Shown: positions 55,516 through 63,903 of the stretch, piece after piece
How the letters are laid out: each line of letters begins with the position of its first letter
Position numbering within the stretch: position 1 is the stretch's first letter
Source of the DNA: Gluconobacter albidus
GTDB lineage: Bacteria; Pseudomonadota; Alphaproteobacteria; Acetobacterales; Acetobacteraceae
Assembly (NCBI RefSeq): GCF_002723915.1
Contig: NZ_BEWL01000013.1
Coordinates: forward strand, 1-64,000
DNA: 64,000 bases
Direction of reading: 5' to 3'
Position numbers and translations under genes: made by a program
The notes under the pieces: model-generated
The model's database searches: none
What the model was told of the DNA's origin: nothing
Seen by the model: the letters and a program-made list of their open reading frames with translations, nothing else

Positions 55516-55851
55516 ATGGACTGGACAGCGCTGTTCCAGACAATCCTGCCCTATCTGCCCGCCAGATATGCTGGCGATATCGTTTCAATCGTAACTTTCC
55601 TGATCGCTGCGGCCGCCCTGGCTCTTCGCTTCTGGAAACCCCCTGCCAGCACGTCAAAGCTGTTGCCGCTCTTTCAGATCGTCAGCGCCGTGGCGCAGGC
55701 CAAAGGCTGGAACACCAGTGCGTATCAGCCGGGGTCGAAAGCAATCATGGTTCCGGTCGGTTCCTCGCGGGCCAATGACTCCGCAAAACTCGGACTGGAC
55801 GTGGCCTCGACACATCCCAAGGCCGGTGAGGTCCCCAGACGTACCGACTGA
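55516..55851 (+). CDS. Small single-TM protein, phage-like (hypothetical)
   Basis: A 111-residue protein. A short N-terminal stretch (MDWTALFQTILPYLPARYAG) leads into one hydrophobic helix (IVSIVTFLIAAAALALRFW, about 23-41). A polar C-terminal domain of 70 residues follows. GGAGG five bases before the ATG makes translation likely. The shape resembles small membrane proteins of phage late regions, but I do not recognise the family. It is followed by a lipoprotein gene and a papain-like protein gene, each with its own hairpin in front. Confidence 0.65.
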   Translation: MDWTALFQTILPYLPARYAGDIVSIVTFLIAAAALALRFWKPPASTSKLLPLFQIVSAVAQAKGWNTSAYQPGSKAIMVPVGSSRANDSAKLGLDVASTHPKAGEVPRRTD

Positions 55852-55887
55852 TTTTCGAATTTTTCCTGCAGATATTTTCATTAATCG

Positions 55888-55928
55888 CAGCCGCCTTCGG
55901 GGCGGTTTTTTTATGTGTGGAGCATTTA
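55888..55928 (+). terminator. Hairpin leader element, copy 2 / terminator
   Basis: CCGCC (55891-55895) pairs with GGCGG (55901-55905) and is followed by seven or more T residues, a good terminator for the preceding gene. It is also the second copy of the 41-base leader element, ending at ATG 55929. Confidence 0.7.
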
Positions 55929-56432
55929 ATGATTCGTAACCGTCTTATTGCCCTGGGCCTTGGCACCGTTCTTCTCGTTTCCATGAGCGCCTGCACCACG
56001 ACCGCGAACACGGCCTCGTTCAACACGAGCGCCCTGAGCAACGATGCCGCAGCCATTGCCTACGCGGTTCAGGCGATCGAAAGCATTCCCGAACTCGAAA
56101 GCCACCTGTCCGCCAAAGACAAGGCGGAATTCGACAACCTGATCGCCCAGATCAAGAGCGTCTCGGCACAGGTCGCGGCCAATTCGAATGGCACGATCAC
56201 CATTGCCACCGGCAAGGACTGGGCCAAGAGCCTTGGAACGGATCTTCAGACCCTGCTGGCCATCGCAACGCCCATCGTGAAGGCCTACTCGCCGTCAACC
56301 GCAGGCTACATGTCCACGGTTGCTGCCATGATTCCGCTGGTCGAAGCCCTTACTGGCGTAACGGCCGCTCCTTTCGCCGCTCCGGCAGAAACGCCAGAAC
56401 TGATCCGCGCCCGGATCTATCAGGGCGTCTGA
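55929..56432 (+). CDS. Lipoprotein, 167 aa (hypothetical)
   Basis: The signal MIRNRLIALGLGTVLLVSMS leads to a lipobox SMSAC with Cys near residue 22. The mature protein is helical and rich in Ala, Ser and Thr, with ELESHLSAKDKAEFDNLIAQ near 60-80 and a hydrophobic stretch near 130. Six Pro/Ala residues follow before the tail RIYQGV. ATG 55929 has GGAG seven bases upstream, so a GTG at 55917 is rejected. It is one of three small genes with phage-like spacing. I do not recognise the family. Confidence 0.68.
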   Translation: MIRNRLIALGLGTVLLVSMSACTTTANTASFNTSALSNDAAAIAYAVQAIESIPELESHLSAKDKAEFDNLIAQIKSVSAQVAANSNGTITIATGKDWAKSLGTDLQTLLAIATPIVKAYSPSTAGYMSTVAAMIPLVEALTGVTAAPFAAPAETPELIRARIYQGV

Positions 56433-56457
56433 GCCTCAATCCAACAGTCCCGATACG

Positions 56458-56481
56458 GGAGCGGTTCACCTGAACCGCTCC
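56458..56481 (+). terminator. Hairpin between lipoprotein and papain-like genes
   Basis: GGAGCGGTTCA (56458-56468) pairs with TGAACCGCTCC (56471-56481), an 11-bp stem with a very tight loop. It lies between two closely spaced genes on the same strand. Confidence 0.65.
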
Positions 56482-56516
56482 TCCCAGATGTTTGTGTTTC
56501 CCTGCCGGAGTTCCCC

Positions 56517-57266
56517 ATGTCCCGATGCCTTGGCAAGCTTACCCCCAGACATGACCCACGTACCTATCGCCTCGCCCCGATGCTGGCCTCGCGCCTTCCG
56601 GCAGTTCCAGCGGAGAAAGACTGGTCCACAGGCGTACCCTACCAGATGTGGGGAAACGACCGCTACGGATGCTGCGCCTTCGCAGCCCAGGCCGCCCTGA
56701 CAGCGACATGGACCCATGCCGCACAGGCACTGGTCGTGCTGCCCACAAGCATGGTGCTGAACAATTACGCAGCCGTCACCGGTTTTGACCCACAGACAGG
56801 TGCACGGGACAACGGGACAGTCCTGCTGGACGAGCTGAATTTCTGGCTGCGCGAGGGCCTTCACCGCCCTGGCCAGACACTGGACTACCTGACCGCCTAT
56901 GGCACGATCGATCCTCAGGACTGCGATGGCATCCGGCGCGGCATCTGCTATCTGGGCGGCGTACTCGCAGGCGTTCAGGTTCCGCAGGGGTTCATGGATC
57001 TGCCCCTGGGCGCAACGTGGGACTGGAACGCCATTTCCAACAGAACCCCGGTGGGTGGTCACGCGATTGCGCTTGTCGGCTACGATCCTGAAGGGCTTTT
57101 CTTCAATACATGGGGGACGCGGACCTTCATGCCGTGGGACACGTTCAAGAAGATCGCCGACGAAGCCTACGGTCTGCTGTCGCGCCAGAATTGGCTCTCC
57201 ATTCCCGGAACATCTCCCAACGGGGAGACGTTCGACACGCTTCTGGCAGAAGTGCGGGGCGTATGA
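56517..57266 (+). CDS. Papain-like cysteine peptidase (C1-type catalytic triad)
   Basis: A 249-residue protein with the pattern of a papain-fold hydrolase. The nucleophile Cys is in NDRYGCCAFAAQAALT near residue 50, the catalytic His in PVGGHAIALVGYD near 182, and the Asn in FFNTWGTRTFMPWD near 200, which matches papain NSWG. There is no signal peptide, so it starts in the cytoplasm. GGAG lies seven bases before ATG 56517. The third of three phage-like genes, it could be a lytic or maturation enzyme. Function is unproven. It converges with a beta-lactamase-like gene, 26 bases away. Confidence 0.75.
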   Translation: MSRCLGKLTPRHDPRTYRLAPMLASRLPAVPAEKDWSTGVPYQMWGNDRYGCCAFAAQAALTATWTHAAQALVVLPTSMVLNNYAAVTGFDPQTGARDNGTVLLDELNFWLREGLHRPGQTLDYLTAYGTIDPQDCDGIRRGICYLGGVLAGVQVPQGFMDLPLGATWDWNAISNRTPVGGHAIALVGYDPEGLFFNTWGTRTFMPWDTFKKIADEAYGLLSRQNWLSIPGTSPNGETFDTLLAEVRGV

Positions 57267-57292
57267 AGAATGGGTGGACCCTACAGGTATTT

Positions 57293-58477
57293 TTAAACGG
57301 GAGCGGAGAGACCAAGCGCCTTTCCCGCGGCCGTGGCAACGTCGTGCCGCAGCTTCACGACGCTATGGCCGCCTGAAGGATGTACCCGGTTCGTCAGGAT
57401 CAGCACATAGCTGTCACTGTCCGGATCAATCCACAGGGATGTGCCGACGAAACCGGTGTGACCAAAGGAGCGTCGGGAAAATACGTCACCACGAGGGGAG
57501 GAATAATGGGTGTCGATATCCCAGCCCAGCCCCCGCAGATCCGTTTTCCCGGTCGGCTGTTGCGGCGTAGTCATAAGTACGAGCGTTTCCTGCCGCAGCG
57601 GGAAACGGCTCGGACGTCCTTTCAGCCGATCCAGAAGCGCCTGCGCGTAAAGGGACATATCCTGCGCGTCCGAGAAGAAACCGGCATGTCCTGCCACACC
57701 TCCCATTCTGCGCGCTGTCGGATCGTGAACCACGCCGCGTAACATGACGCCCTGTGCGTCATACTGGGTCGGAGCAATGAGCGGTCTCAGACTGGAGGAC
57801 GGAAGGTAGCCGGACTCCGTCATTCCCAACGGATCAAGGATATTGACCTTCACATACTGATTGAGCGGCACCCCGCTCAGCTTTTCCACCAGCAGCCCCA
57901 GCATAATATAATTGATGTCGCTATAAACGAATTTTTCGCCGGGCTGATTGATCAGAGGCGACGTCATGGCGCGCCTCACGCCTTCGGCCTTGCCAGTCCA
58001 CGGATCGTTCAGCGGCACATCTGGCGGTAGGCCGGAGTAATGGGTCAGCAGCATGCGGGTGGTGATGTTACCTTTGTCGTTACACGCAAATTCCGGAAAA
58101 TACTGGCTGACCCGCTCATCCAGACCCATCCTGCCCTGCTCGACAAGCTGCATCACCGAAAGCGCCGTCATGGTCGGCTTGGTCAGGGACGCCATATCGA
58201 AGTGCGTATCCCAGCTCAGAGGTTCCGGAACTGGGACAATGGCGCGCTTCCCATACATGAACCGGTGCACGATTTTTTCGTCATGTCCGATGACGACAAC
58301 AGCACCCGGCGCTTCCCCTTGCCTGACGGTATCACGAACCAGAACATCCACCGCCTCGAAAGACGGCGTCGGCCGCGCACAGGCCACGACCTGGCTGACG
58401 CAGACAGCTGCGCCGCCCAACAGGACGTGACGCCGTTTCAGAGAACCATATTTCGCTTCGGCGCGCCTGTCTGACAT
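57293..58477 (-). CDS. Serine beta-lactamase-fold hydrolase (class C-like)
   Basis: A 394-residue protein. The N-terminus KRRHVLLGGAAVCVSQVVAC looks like a twin-Arg signal with a lipobox-like Cys. The active-site Ser is in FDMASLTKPT near residue 97, and the YxN-equivalent Tyr in FVYSDINYIMLG near 195. The C-terminal SFGHTGFVGTSLW carries the third motif (HTG). Such proteins act as esterases, DD-peptidases or beta-lactamases; the pattern alone does not decide. ATG 58477 follows AGGA closely and is preferred over 58570. Confidence 0.85.
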   Translation of the reverse strand: MSDRRAEAKYGSLKRRHVLLGGAAVCVSQVVACARPTPSFEAVDVLVRDTVRQGEAPGAVVVIGHDEKIVHRFMYGKRAIVPVPEPLSWDTHFDMASLTKPTMTALSVMQLVEQGRMGLDERVSQYFPEFACNDKGNITTRMLLTHYSGLPPDVPLNDPWTGKAEGVRRAMTSPLINQPGEKFVYSDINYIMLGLLVEKLSGVPLNQYVKVNILDPLGMTESGYLPSSSLRPLIAPTQYDAQGVMLRGVVHDPTARRMGGVAGHAGFFSDAQDMSLYAQALLDRLKGRPSRFPLRQETLVLMTTPQQPTGKTDLRGLGWDIDTHYSSPRGDVFSRRSFGHTGFVGTSLWIDPDSDSYVLILTNRVHPSGGHSVVKLRHDVATAAGKALGLSAPV

Positions 58478-58675
58478 ATTCCTGCTTTCCCCGCTCCTGA
58501 TCTGGAGCGTGAAGACTAGCTGTTTTTTACGAATACGCAACAGAATGGGACAGAGAGTAGCATCGGTCATGGTATGGGAAAATTTTCTCCTGTATGACGC
58601 TGCTCAGTTCTGAAAATCATTCGTTATTGCGAGTATTGTCATTTGTTTGAAAAACGCCTGACCCTCACGCCGTCC

Positions 58676-60733
58676 ATGAACAGGATTGCAGTTTACACGC
58701 TGTCACTGGTGTTCGGCCTTTTTCAGGCTCTGCGATGCTTTCCGATGGCGCTAATCCGCGGGCAGGTGCCGACCTATGCCCAGACCGGCCGGGAAGATTT
58801 CATCCAGCACATTATTGGCCAGATCTATTTTCTGCGACAGGACTGGCACTGGCCTCTCCTGGTCGACCAGCGGCTGAATGTGTCTCCTGGTACCAATATT
58901 GCCCTTACGGACAGTATTCCCCTTGAAACCTTGCTCCTGAAAATCGTCCACCCATTTTTCCCAGACATGCTTCAGGGAATTACCCTCTATCTTGCACTCT
59001 GCTGGACCCTGCAACCAGTCTGCGCAGTCTTTGCACTCCGATCCTTGGGCGAAAAACGTCTTCTGCCTGCGCTTGCAGCCGCAATCTTTGCGGCCTGTTT
59101 TCCGACCTTTCTCTTCAGGATCGGACATGCAGCCCTTTGCGGACAGTGGATCCTGCTGCTGGCAATTGGTCTTTATTTCAGGGGGACGCGACCCGGCGCA
59201 GGTCCCGGACCGGTGTGGCTGCTGGCTCTTCTGAACACCCTGACACTTCTGATTCATCCCTATCTCATGGTGATGACCGGAGCGGTTCTCGGAGCGGTTC
59301 CCCTGACACTCCTGCTGCGGGACAGAAGCTGGAAAACCTTTGTGCCTGCCGCCATGGCTACGGCCGCATCAGGGCTGGGGATCGTCATTATTGGATCGGC
59401 TCTGGGATACTGGGGAGGAATGAGCGGCGGCGGTTACGGTTTCTATTCCATGAACCTCGCCTCGCCTTTCTGGCCAGCCCACTCCAGCCTGTTTCCTTCC
59501 GTTCCCATACAGCTCGCGGAAGCGACCGGGGGACAATATGAAGGGTATCAGTATCTTGGTGCCGGTGTGTTGCTTGTTCTTGGAATGGCTCTGCTGAACC
59601 GCAAGGGCATCGCACTTCTCATACAACTGACAAAACAGCATGTCGGCCTTTTTCTGGCATGCCTGGCGCTAACGGCCATCGCCGTTTCAAACCGCGTCTA
59701 TTTCCTGCATATTCCCGTCCTGCTGACACATTTTACTATGCCGGGCGCGGAGCAGATGCGCTCTTCGGGACGTATGTTCTGGCCGGTTGCGTATGTGATG
59801 ATGATTGGCGGCATTTACATTCTGTGCCGGGTCTGGCCAAAGGTCTGGCCTCTGGTCCTGCTCGCGGGAATAACGCTGCAATGGCAGGATACCCTTGGCA
59901 TGCGCCAAGGTGTCCAATGGGTTGAAAATACGATCCTTACTCCGCCCGCTCCAGAAGACAGTGAGTCTCTGGCGCTGATGAAGCCCTTCGACAAAATCGA
60001 AATCCACCCCAGACTGGAATGCGATAGCGCTGATTCGCGTTATATTATGCGGTTCCTGTATGCGGCGGCGCTCCAAAACGCCTCGGTCAACACGATGTAT
60101 ACAGCAAGACTGATGCCGGAAGCCGCCTGTCATATGTCGGCAGAACAGCCTCACCCCCTTGATCGACAAACCCTTGTCATTCTGACCGGCACATCGCAAC
60201 GCATTCACGCCCTGAGCTGGTCGAGGCTGCAACATGCGCAATGCGGAGTCATGGACAAAGCGACCTTCTGCGTTGCAGCAGACGTGCCCTTTCCCGCAGG
60301 TCTGTCGCCTGCGCTGCAGGCGCCTGTCCTGCCGATCGGTCAGGAGATTGTTACTGCCGGCCCGCAGTTTAGGAACGAAGAAATTCTGGAAAGTGGCTGG
60401 TCTGCCCCCGAAGACTGGGGCGTGTGGAGCGAGACGCCTGATCCCAGCCTTTACCTGCATCTGCCTGCAGAGGTTCACAGGGCAAATCTCGTACTGCGGA
60501 TGCACTCTACACCCGGCACGCCCCAGCATGTCCGTGTTCTCCTGAACGGCACACAGATCGCCGAATGGGACGTACAGCCCGACGAGGCGGACTATAAAGC
60601 CGATTTCCCCCTAACCCCCGAGACACAGTCTGCAAGCCTGCAGTTACAGATCAGCAACCCGGTGCGTATTGGACAGGATCCGCGTCTTCTGGGAATTGCG
60701 CTCCTCAGCCTCAAAGTCATCGGACTGGATTGA
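58676..60733 (+). CDS. DUF6311-family polytopic membrane protein
   Basis: A 685-residue protein with about ten helices and an extracytoplasmic C-terminal domain of some 250 residues. The family block is recognisable near residues 30-90: FIQHIIGQIYFLRQDWHWPL, then NVSPGTNIALTDSIPLETLL. The topology is GT-C-like, so transfer of polyprenyl-linked sugars is a reasonable guess. It converges with a GtrB-like glycosyltransferase that could supply such a donor. The start is uncertain: ATG 58676 or TTG 58643, neither with a good ribosome site. Confidence 0.75.
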   Translation: MNRIAVYTLSLVFGLFQALRCFPMALIRGQVPTYAQTGREDFIQHIIGQIYFLRQDWHWPLLVDQRLNVSPGTNIALTDSIPLETLLLKIVHPFFPDMLQGITLYLALCWTLQPVCAVFALRSLGEKRLLPALAAAIFAACFPTFLFRIGHAALCGQWILLLAIGLYFRGTRPGAGPGPVWLLALLNTLTLLIHPYLMVMTGAVLGAVPLTLLLRDRSWKTFVPAAMATAASGLGIVIIGSALGYWGGMSGGGYGFYSMNLASPFWPAHSSLFPSVPIQLAEATGGQYEGYQYLGAGVLLVLGMALLNRKGIALLIQLTKQHVGLFLACLALTAIAVSNRVYFLHIPVLLTHFTMPGAEQMRSSGRMFWPVAYVMMIGGIYILCRVWPKVWPLVLLAGITLQWQDTLGMRQGVQWVENTILTPPAPEDSESLALMKPFDKIEIHPRLECDSADSRYIMRFLYAAALQNASVNTMYTARLMPEAACHMSAEQPHPLDRQTLVILTGTSQRIHALSWSRLQHAQCGVMDKATFCVAADVPFPAGLSPALQAPVLPIGQEIVTAGPQFRNEEILESGWSAPEDWGVWSETPDPSLYLHLPAEVHRANLVLRMHSTPGTPQHVRVLLNGTQIAEWDVQPDEADYKADFPLTPETQSASLQLQISNPVRIGQDPRLLGIALLSLKVIGLD

Positions 60734-60742
60734 AAGCTCCTG

Positions 60743-60768
60743 AGACCGGGCACGACCGTGCCCGGTCT
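60743..60768. terminator. Bidirectional terminator between DUF6311 and GT2 genes
   Basis: AGACCGGGCAC (60743-60753) pairs with GTGCCCGGTCT (60758-60768) around a 4-base loop, between two convergent genes. Confidence 0.8.
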
Positions 60769-60774
60769 TCCGTC

Positions 60775-61701
60775 TCAGTACTTACGTCGCAGGACGTAGA
60801 TCGGACGCTGCTTCGTCTCCATGTAAATGCGACCGATATATTCCCCCAACATGCCAATGCTGATGATCTGAACACTGCTGAAAAAGATGATGGCCACAAA
60901 CAGGGACGCGTAACCTGGCACGGAATTGCCCCAGAGTATCGTGCGGAAAACAATGAAAATTGCGTAAAGAATGGCCAGCGCCGCGCCGATGGTTCCCAGA
61001 TATGTCCACAGCCGAATGGGAACGGAGGAAAAGCTGGTGAAACCTTCAAGAGCAAAATTCCACAGCGAATAACCCGAGAACTTTGTCGTTCCCGCAGCAC
61101 GGGGTGCACGAACGTAATCAATGGTGACTGTCCGGAACCCGACCCACGCGAACAGACCTTTCATGAAGCGCTGGCGTTCCGGAAGTTTGCGCAGAGCTTC
61201 AACCACACACCGGTCCATCAGGCGGAAATCACCCACATTTTCCGGGATCCGGATATGGGCGAGCCGGTTGTGCAGCGCGTAAAACCACGCTGCGGTTTTG
61301 CGTTTCAGCATGCTGTCACTGGACCGATCAATCCGCTTGCCCAGCACGACCTCCGCCCCCTCACGCCAGGCCTGCACCATCTCGGGGATGACTTCAGGTG
61401 GGTCCTGAAGATCCGCGTCAATAATAATGACAGCATCTCCCGTTGCCGCATCGAGACCAGCTGTCAGTGCCGCTTCCTTGCCGAAATTGCGGGACAGTTC
61501 AAGAACCCGGAATCTCCGGTCGTCTTCCGAAAGCCTGATCAGTTCCCGCAGAGTGGCATCACTGCTGCCGTCATCCACACAAACAATCTCCCAGCCTGTC
61601 TCGGCAATGCTGTCGATAACAGGCAGGATACTCCTCGCAAAGTGACCAATAGCGGCCTCTTCATTGTAGAAGGGAACAATCAGGGAAAGCTGGCTGGCCA
61701 T
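60775..61701 (-). CDS. gtrB: GT2 glycosyltransferase, GtrB/DPM1-like
   Basis: A 308-residue enzyme with a GT-A domain and two C-terminal membrane helices. VPFYNEEAAIGHF is followed by VCVDDGSSDAT near residue 43 and the metal motif IIIDADLQDPPEV near 95. The helices near 235-290 end in GEYIGRIYMETKQRP. These enzymes load glucose or another sugar onto undecaprenyl phosphate at the inner membrane. The product is used by GT-C transferases; the convergent DUF6311 gene is a candidate partner. Confidence 0.9.
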   Translation of the reverse strand: MASQLSLIVPFYNEEAAIGHFARSILPVIDSIAETGWEIVCVDDGSSDATLRELIRLSEDDRRFRVLELSRNFGKEAALTAGLDAATGDAVIIIDADLQDPPEVIPEMVQAWREGAEVVLGKRIDRSSDSMLKRKTAAWFYALHNRLAHIRIPENVGDFRLMDRCVVEALRKLPERQRFMKGLFAWVGFRTVTIDYVRAPRAAGTTKFSGYSLWNFALEGFTSFSSVPIRLWTYLGTIGAALAILYAIFIVFRTILWGNSVPGYASLFVAIIFFSSVQIISIGMLGEYIGRIYMETKQRPIYVLRRKY

Positions 61702-61966
61702 ACAGGTCTTCGGATTCCAAATCGTGAATGTCTGATTCTATCAGAAATATCCTGACAGCATGCAGGTTTCATTTCAGTCAAATCACAGAAATAACCAGAA
61801 AAACATACTTGATGCTCGCCGACCAACAGGAGCATTGATCTTTCCCCTGCAACCGATAAGGTATTACCCAAGGCAGCCATCTGCCTTACCCTTGATATTT
61901 TCGCCCACCAGATTTCCATTTTTTTTTGCAGACCCAGGGGATGTCAGGACCGGAAATGCAGAGTCC

Positions 61967-63127
61967 ATGACAGACAAGACCGATACAGGACCGAATTTGA
62001 ACCCATCGACAAGTGCTCCGCAATGGCGTCTTGAAGGGGGAGAGAATTCCACTGTCATGGTGCTGAGCGGAACATGGCAGGCTCGGGCCGGCACAATTCC
62101 GGTTTTTCCGAAAGACGGACTACCAAAAACTCCAGAAGGGCATCTGTCGTTTCAGACCTCCGGCATTCAGGCGTGGGACACGGGGCTGATCGCTTTTCTG
62201 TGGGATCTCAAACGTGTTGCGCATGACGCTGGCATCAGTCTCGAGATGCAGACATTGCCTGGCCCGATGCGTCAGCTTCTGGAGCTTTTGCCCGAGGCTC
62301 CGGACGATCCCGTCCACCACAAGCCTTTCCGCATCCCGTTTCTGGAAGCCTTGGGCCGCCGTTCCATCGCCTCCATGACGGAAGTCGGCGTAGTGTCCGA
62401 GCTCGCGGCACTGACGGCGAAAGGGGCCGTTCAGACCGTTCTGGGGCGCAGCCGGATGCGCCTGAGCGATCTTCTGGCTAACACCAGTGATGCGGGTCCC
62501 TATGCCCTACTGATTGTCGGAATCGTCAATTTCCTCATCGGTGCAATTCTCGCATTTGTCGGAGCCGTGGAACTCCAGAAATTCGCAGCTGGCATCTATG
62601 TAGCCAGTCTGGTCGGTATTGCGATGGTGCGAGAAATGGCTGCCGTCATGACCGCCATCATCATGGCCGGGCGCACGGGCGGTGCCTATGCCGCGCGGAT
62701 TTCCACCATGCAGGGCAACGAGGAGATCGACGCCCTGAATGTCTTTGGCATTCAGCCTTCGACCTATCTGATCCTGCCTGCTGTCCTGTCCCTTATCATC
62801 ACGATGCCGTTTCTTTACCTGTATGGATGCCTCATCGGGATGCTGGGCGGCTTTGTCGTATCCATTTCGATGCTCGACATCACGGCAGCTGGCTATTTTC
62901 ACCAGACGATCACGGCCTTCGGGATCGGTCAGTTCATATTCGGTTTTGTCAAAAGCCTCGTTTTCGGCGCGTTCATTGGCCTGACAAGCTGTCGGATCGG
63001 CCTGAAGGCCGGACGCTCTGCTGCGGATGTCGGCATTGCCGCCACACGGGCCGTGGTTGTCGGCATTGTGGGTGTCATCGCCATTGATGCAATCTTCGCC
63101 GTCATCGCCGATGTTCTGGGAATCTGA
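61967..63127 (+). CDS. mlaE: MlaE-family ABC permease with N-terminal STAS-like domain
   Basis: A 386-residue permease of the Mla phospholipid transport system. The first 130 residues resemble a STAS domain (LSGTWQARAGTIPVFP, GIQAWDTGLIAFLWDL). The MlaE region follows, with VGIAMVREMAAVMTAIIMAG near 220 and RISTMQGNEEIDALNVFGIQ near 245. It moves lipids between the outer and inner membranes for envelope asymmetry. ATG 61967 is taken; a longer frame from 61760 lacks support. It is six bases from the ATPase gene and opens an mla operon. Confidence 0.9.
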   Translation: MTDKTDTGPNLNPSTSAPQWRLEGGENSTVMVLSGTWQARAGTIPVFPKDGLPKTPEGHLSFQTSGIQAWDTGLIAFLWDLKRVAHDAGISLEMQTLPGPMRQLLELLPEAPDDPVHHKPFRIPFLEALGRRSIASMTEVGVVSELAALTAKGAVQTVLGRSRMRLSDLLANTSDAGPYALLIVGIVNFLIGAILAFVGAVELQKFAAGIYVASLVGIAMVREMAAVMTAIIMAGRTGGAYAARISTMQGNEEIDALNVFGIQPSTYLILPAVLSLIITMPFLYLYGCLIGMLGGFVVSISMLDITAAGYFHQTITAFGIGQFIFGFVKSLVFGAFIGLTSCRIGLKAGRSAADVGIAATRAVVVGIVGVIAIDAIFAVIADVLGI

Positions 63128-63132
63128 CCGCC

Positions 63133-63903
63133 ATGCCTGACCAGACCGTCCTGTCCCTGCGCGATGTCACACTCTCCTTCGGGCCGAAGGTCATCCAGAA
63201 GAACATCTCGCTCGATGTACGCAAAGGCAGCATCTTCGCTGTTATGGGGGGCTCCGGCTGCGGCAAAAGCACCCTGCTCAAAAGCATGATCGGCCTCCTG
63301 CGACCGTCCGCCGGTGAATATCGTGTCGGGGACGAAGACTACTGGGCCGGAAGCGACGCCCATCGCACCGATCTGAACCACCGCTTCGGCGTCCTGTTTC
63401 AGAGCGGCGCGTTATGGAGTTCCATGACCATTGGCGAGAACATTGCGCTGCCTTTGCAGATGTTCACGGACCTCAAGCCCCCCGTCATCCGTCGCCTCGT
63501 GGAACTCAAGCTGGGTTTCGTCGGTATGTTGCAGGCGATTGATCTTTATCCGTCAGAAATCAGCGGTGGCATGCGCAAACGCGCCGGTCTGGCGCGCGCC
63601 CTCGCCCTCGATCCGGACATTCTGTTTTTTGATGAACCCTCCGCAGGCCTCGATCCGATCACGTCCGCCCGCCTCGACGACCTGATTCTGAACCTGCGGG
63701 ACGGCCTTGGTGCAACAATCATCATCGTCAGCCACGAACTGTCGAGCCTGTTCCATATCGCCGACGACGGCATCTTTCTGGATGCCAAAACGAAAATTCC
63801 CATCGCCCATGGCTCCCCCAGAGATCTGCGCGATACCTGTACGGACCCACAGGTGCATGCCTTCATGCACCGCGAACGCGACGACGAAGAAGGAAATACG
63901 TAA
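63133..63903 (+). CDS. mlaF: MlaF-family ABC ATPase
   Basis: A 256-residue ATPase of the Mla/retrograde lipid transport system. Walker A is GGSGCGKST near residue 39, the signature ISGGMRKRAGLARAL near 143, and Walker B ILFFDEPSAGLDPIT near 163. SGGMRKR is the Mkl/Ttg2A-type signature. It pairs with the preceding permease. The stop overlaps the start of the following MCE gene (TAATG), so translation is coupled. Confidence 0.92.
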   Translation: MPDQTVLSLRDVTLSFGPKVIQKNISLDVRKGSIFAVMGGSGCGKSTLLKSMIGLLRPSAGEYRVGDEDYWAGSDAHRTDLNHRFGVLFQSGALWSSMTIGENIALPLQMFTDLKPPVIRRLVELKLGFVGMLQAIDLYPSEISGGMRKRAGLARALALDPDILFFDEPSAGLDPITSARLDDLILNLRDGLGATIIIVSHELSSLFHIADDGIFLDAKTKIPIAHGSPRDLRDTCTDPQVHAFMHRERDDEEGNT

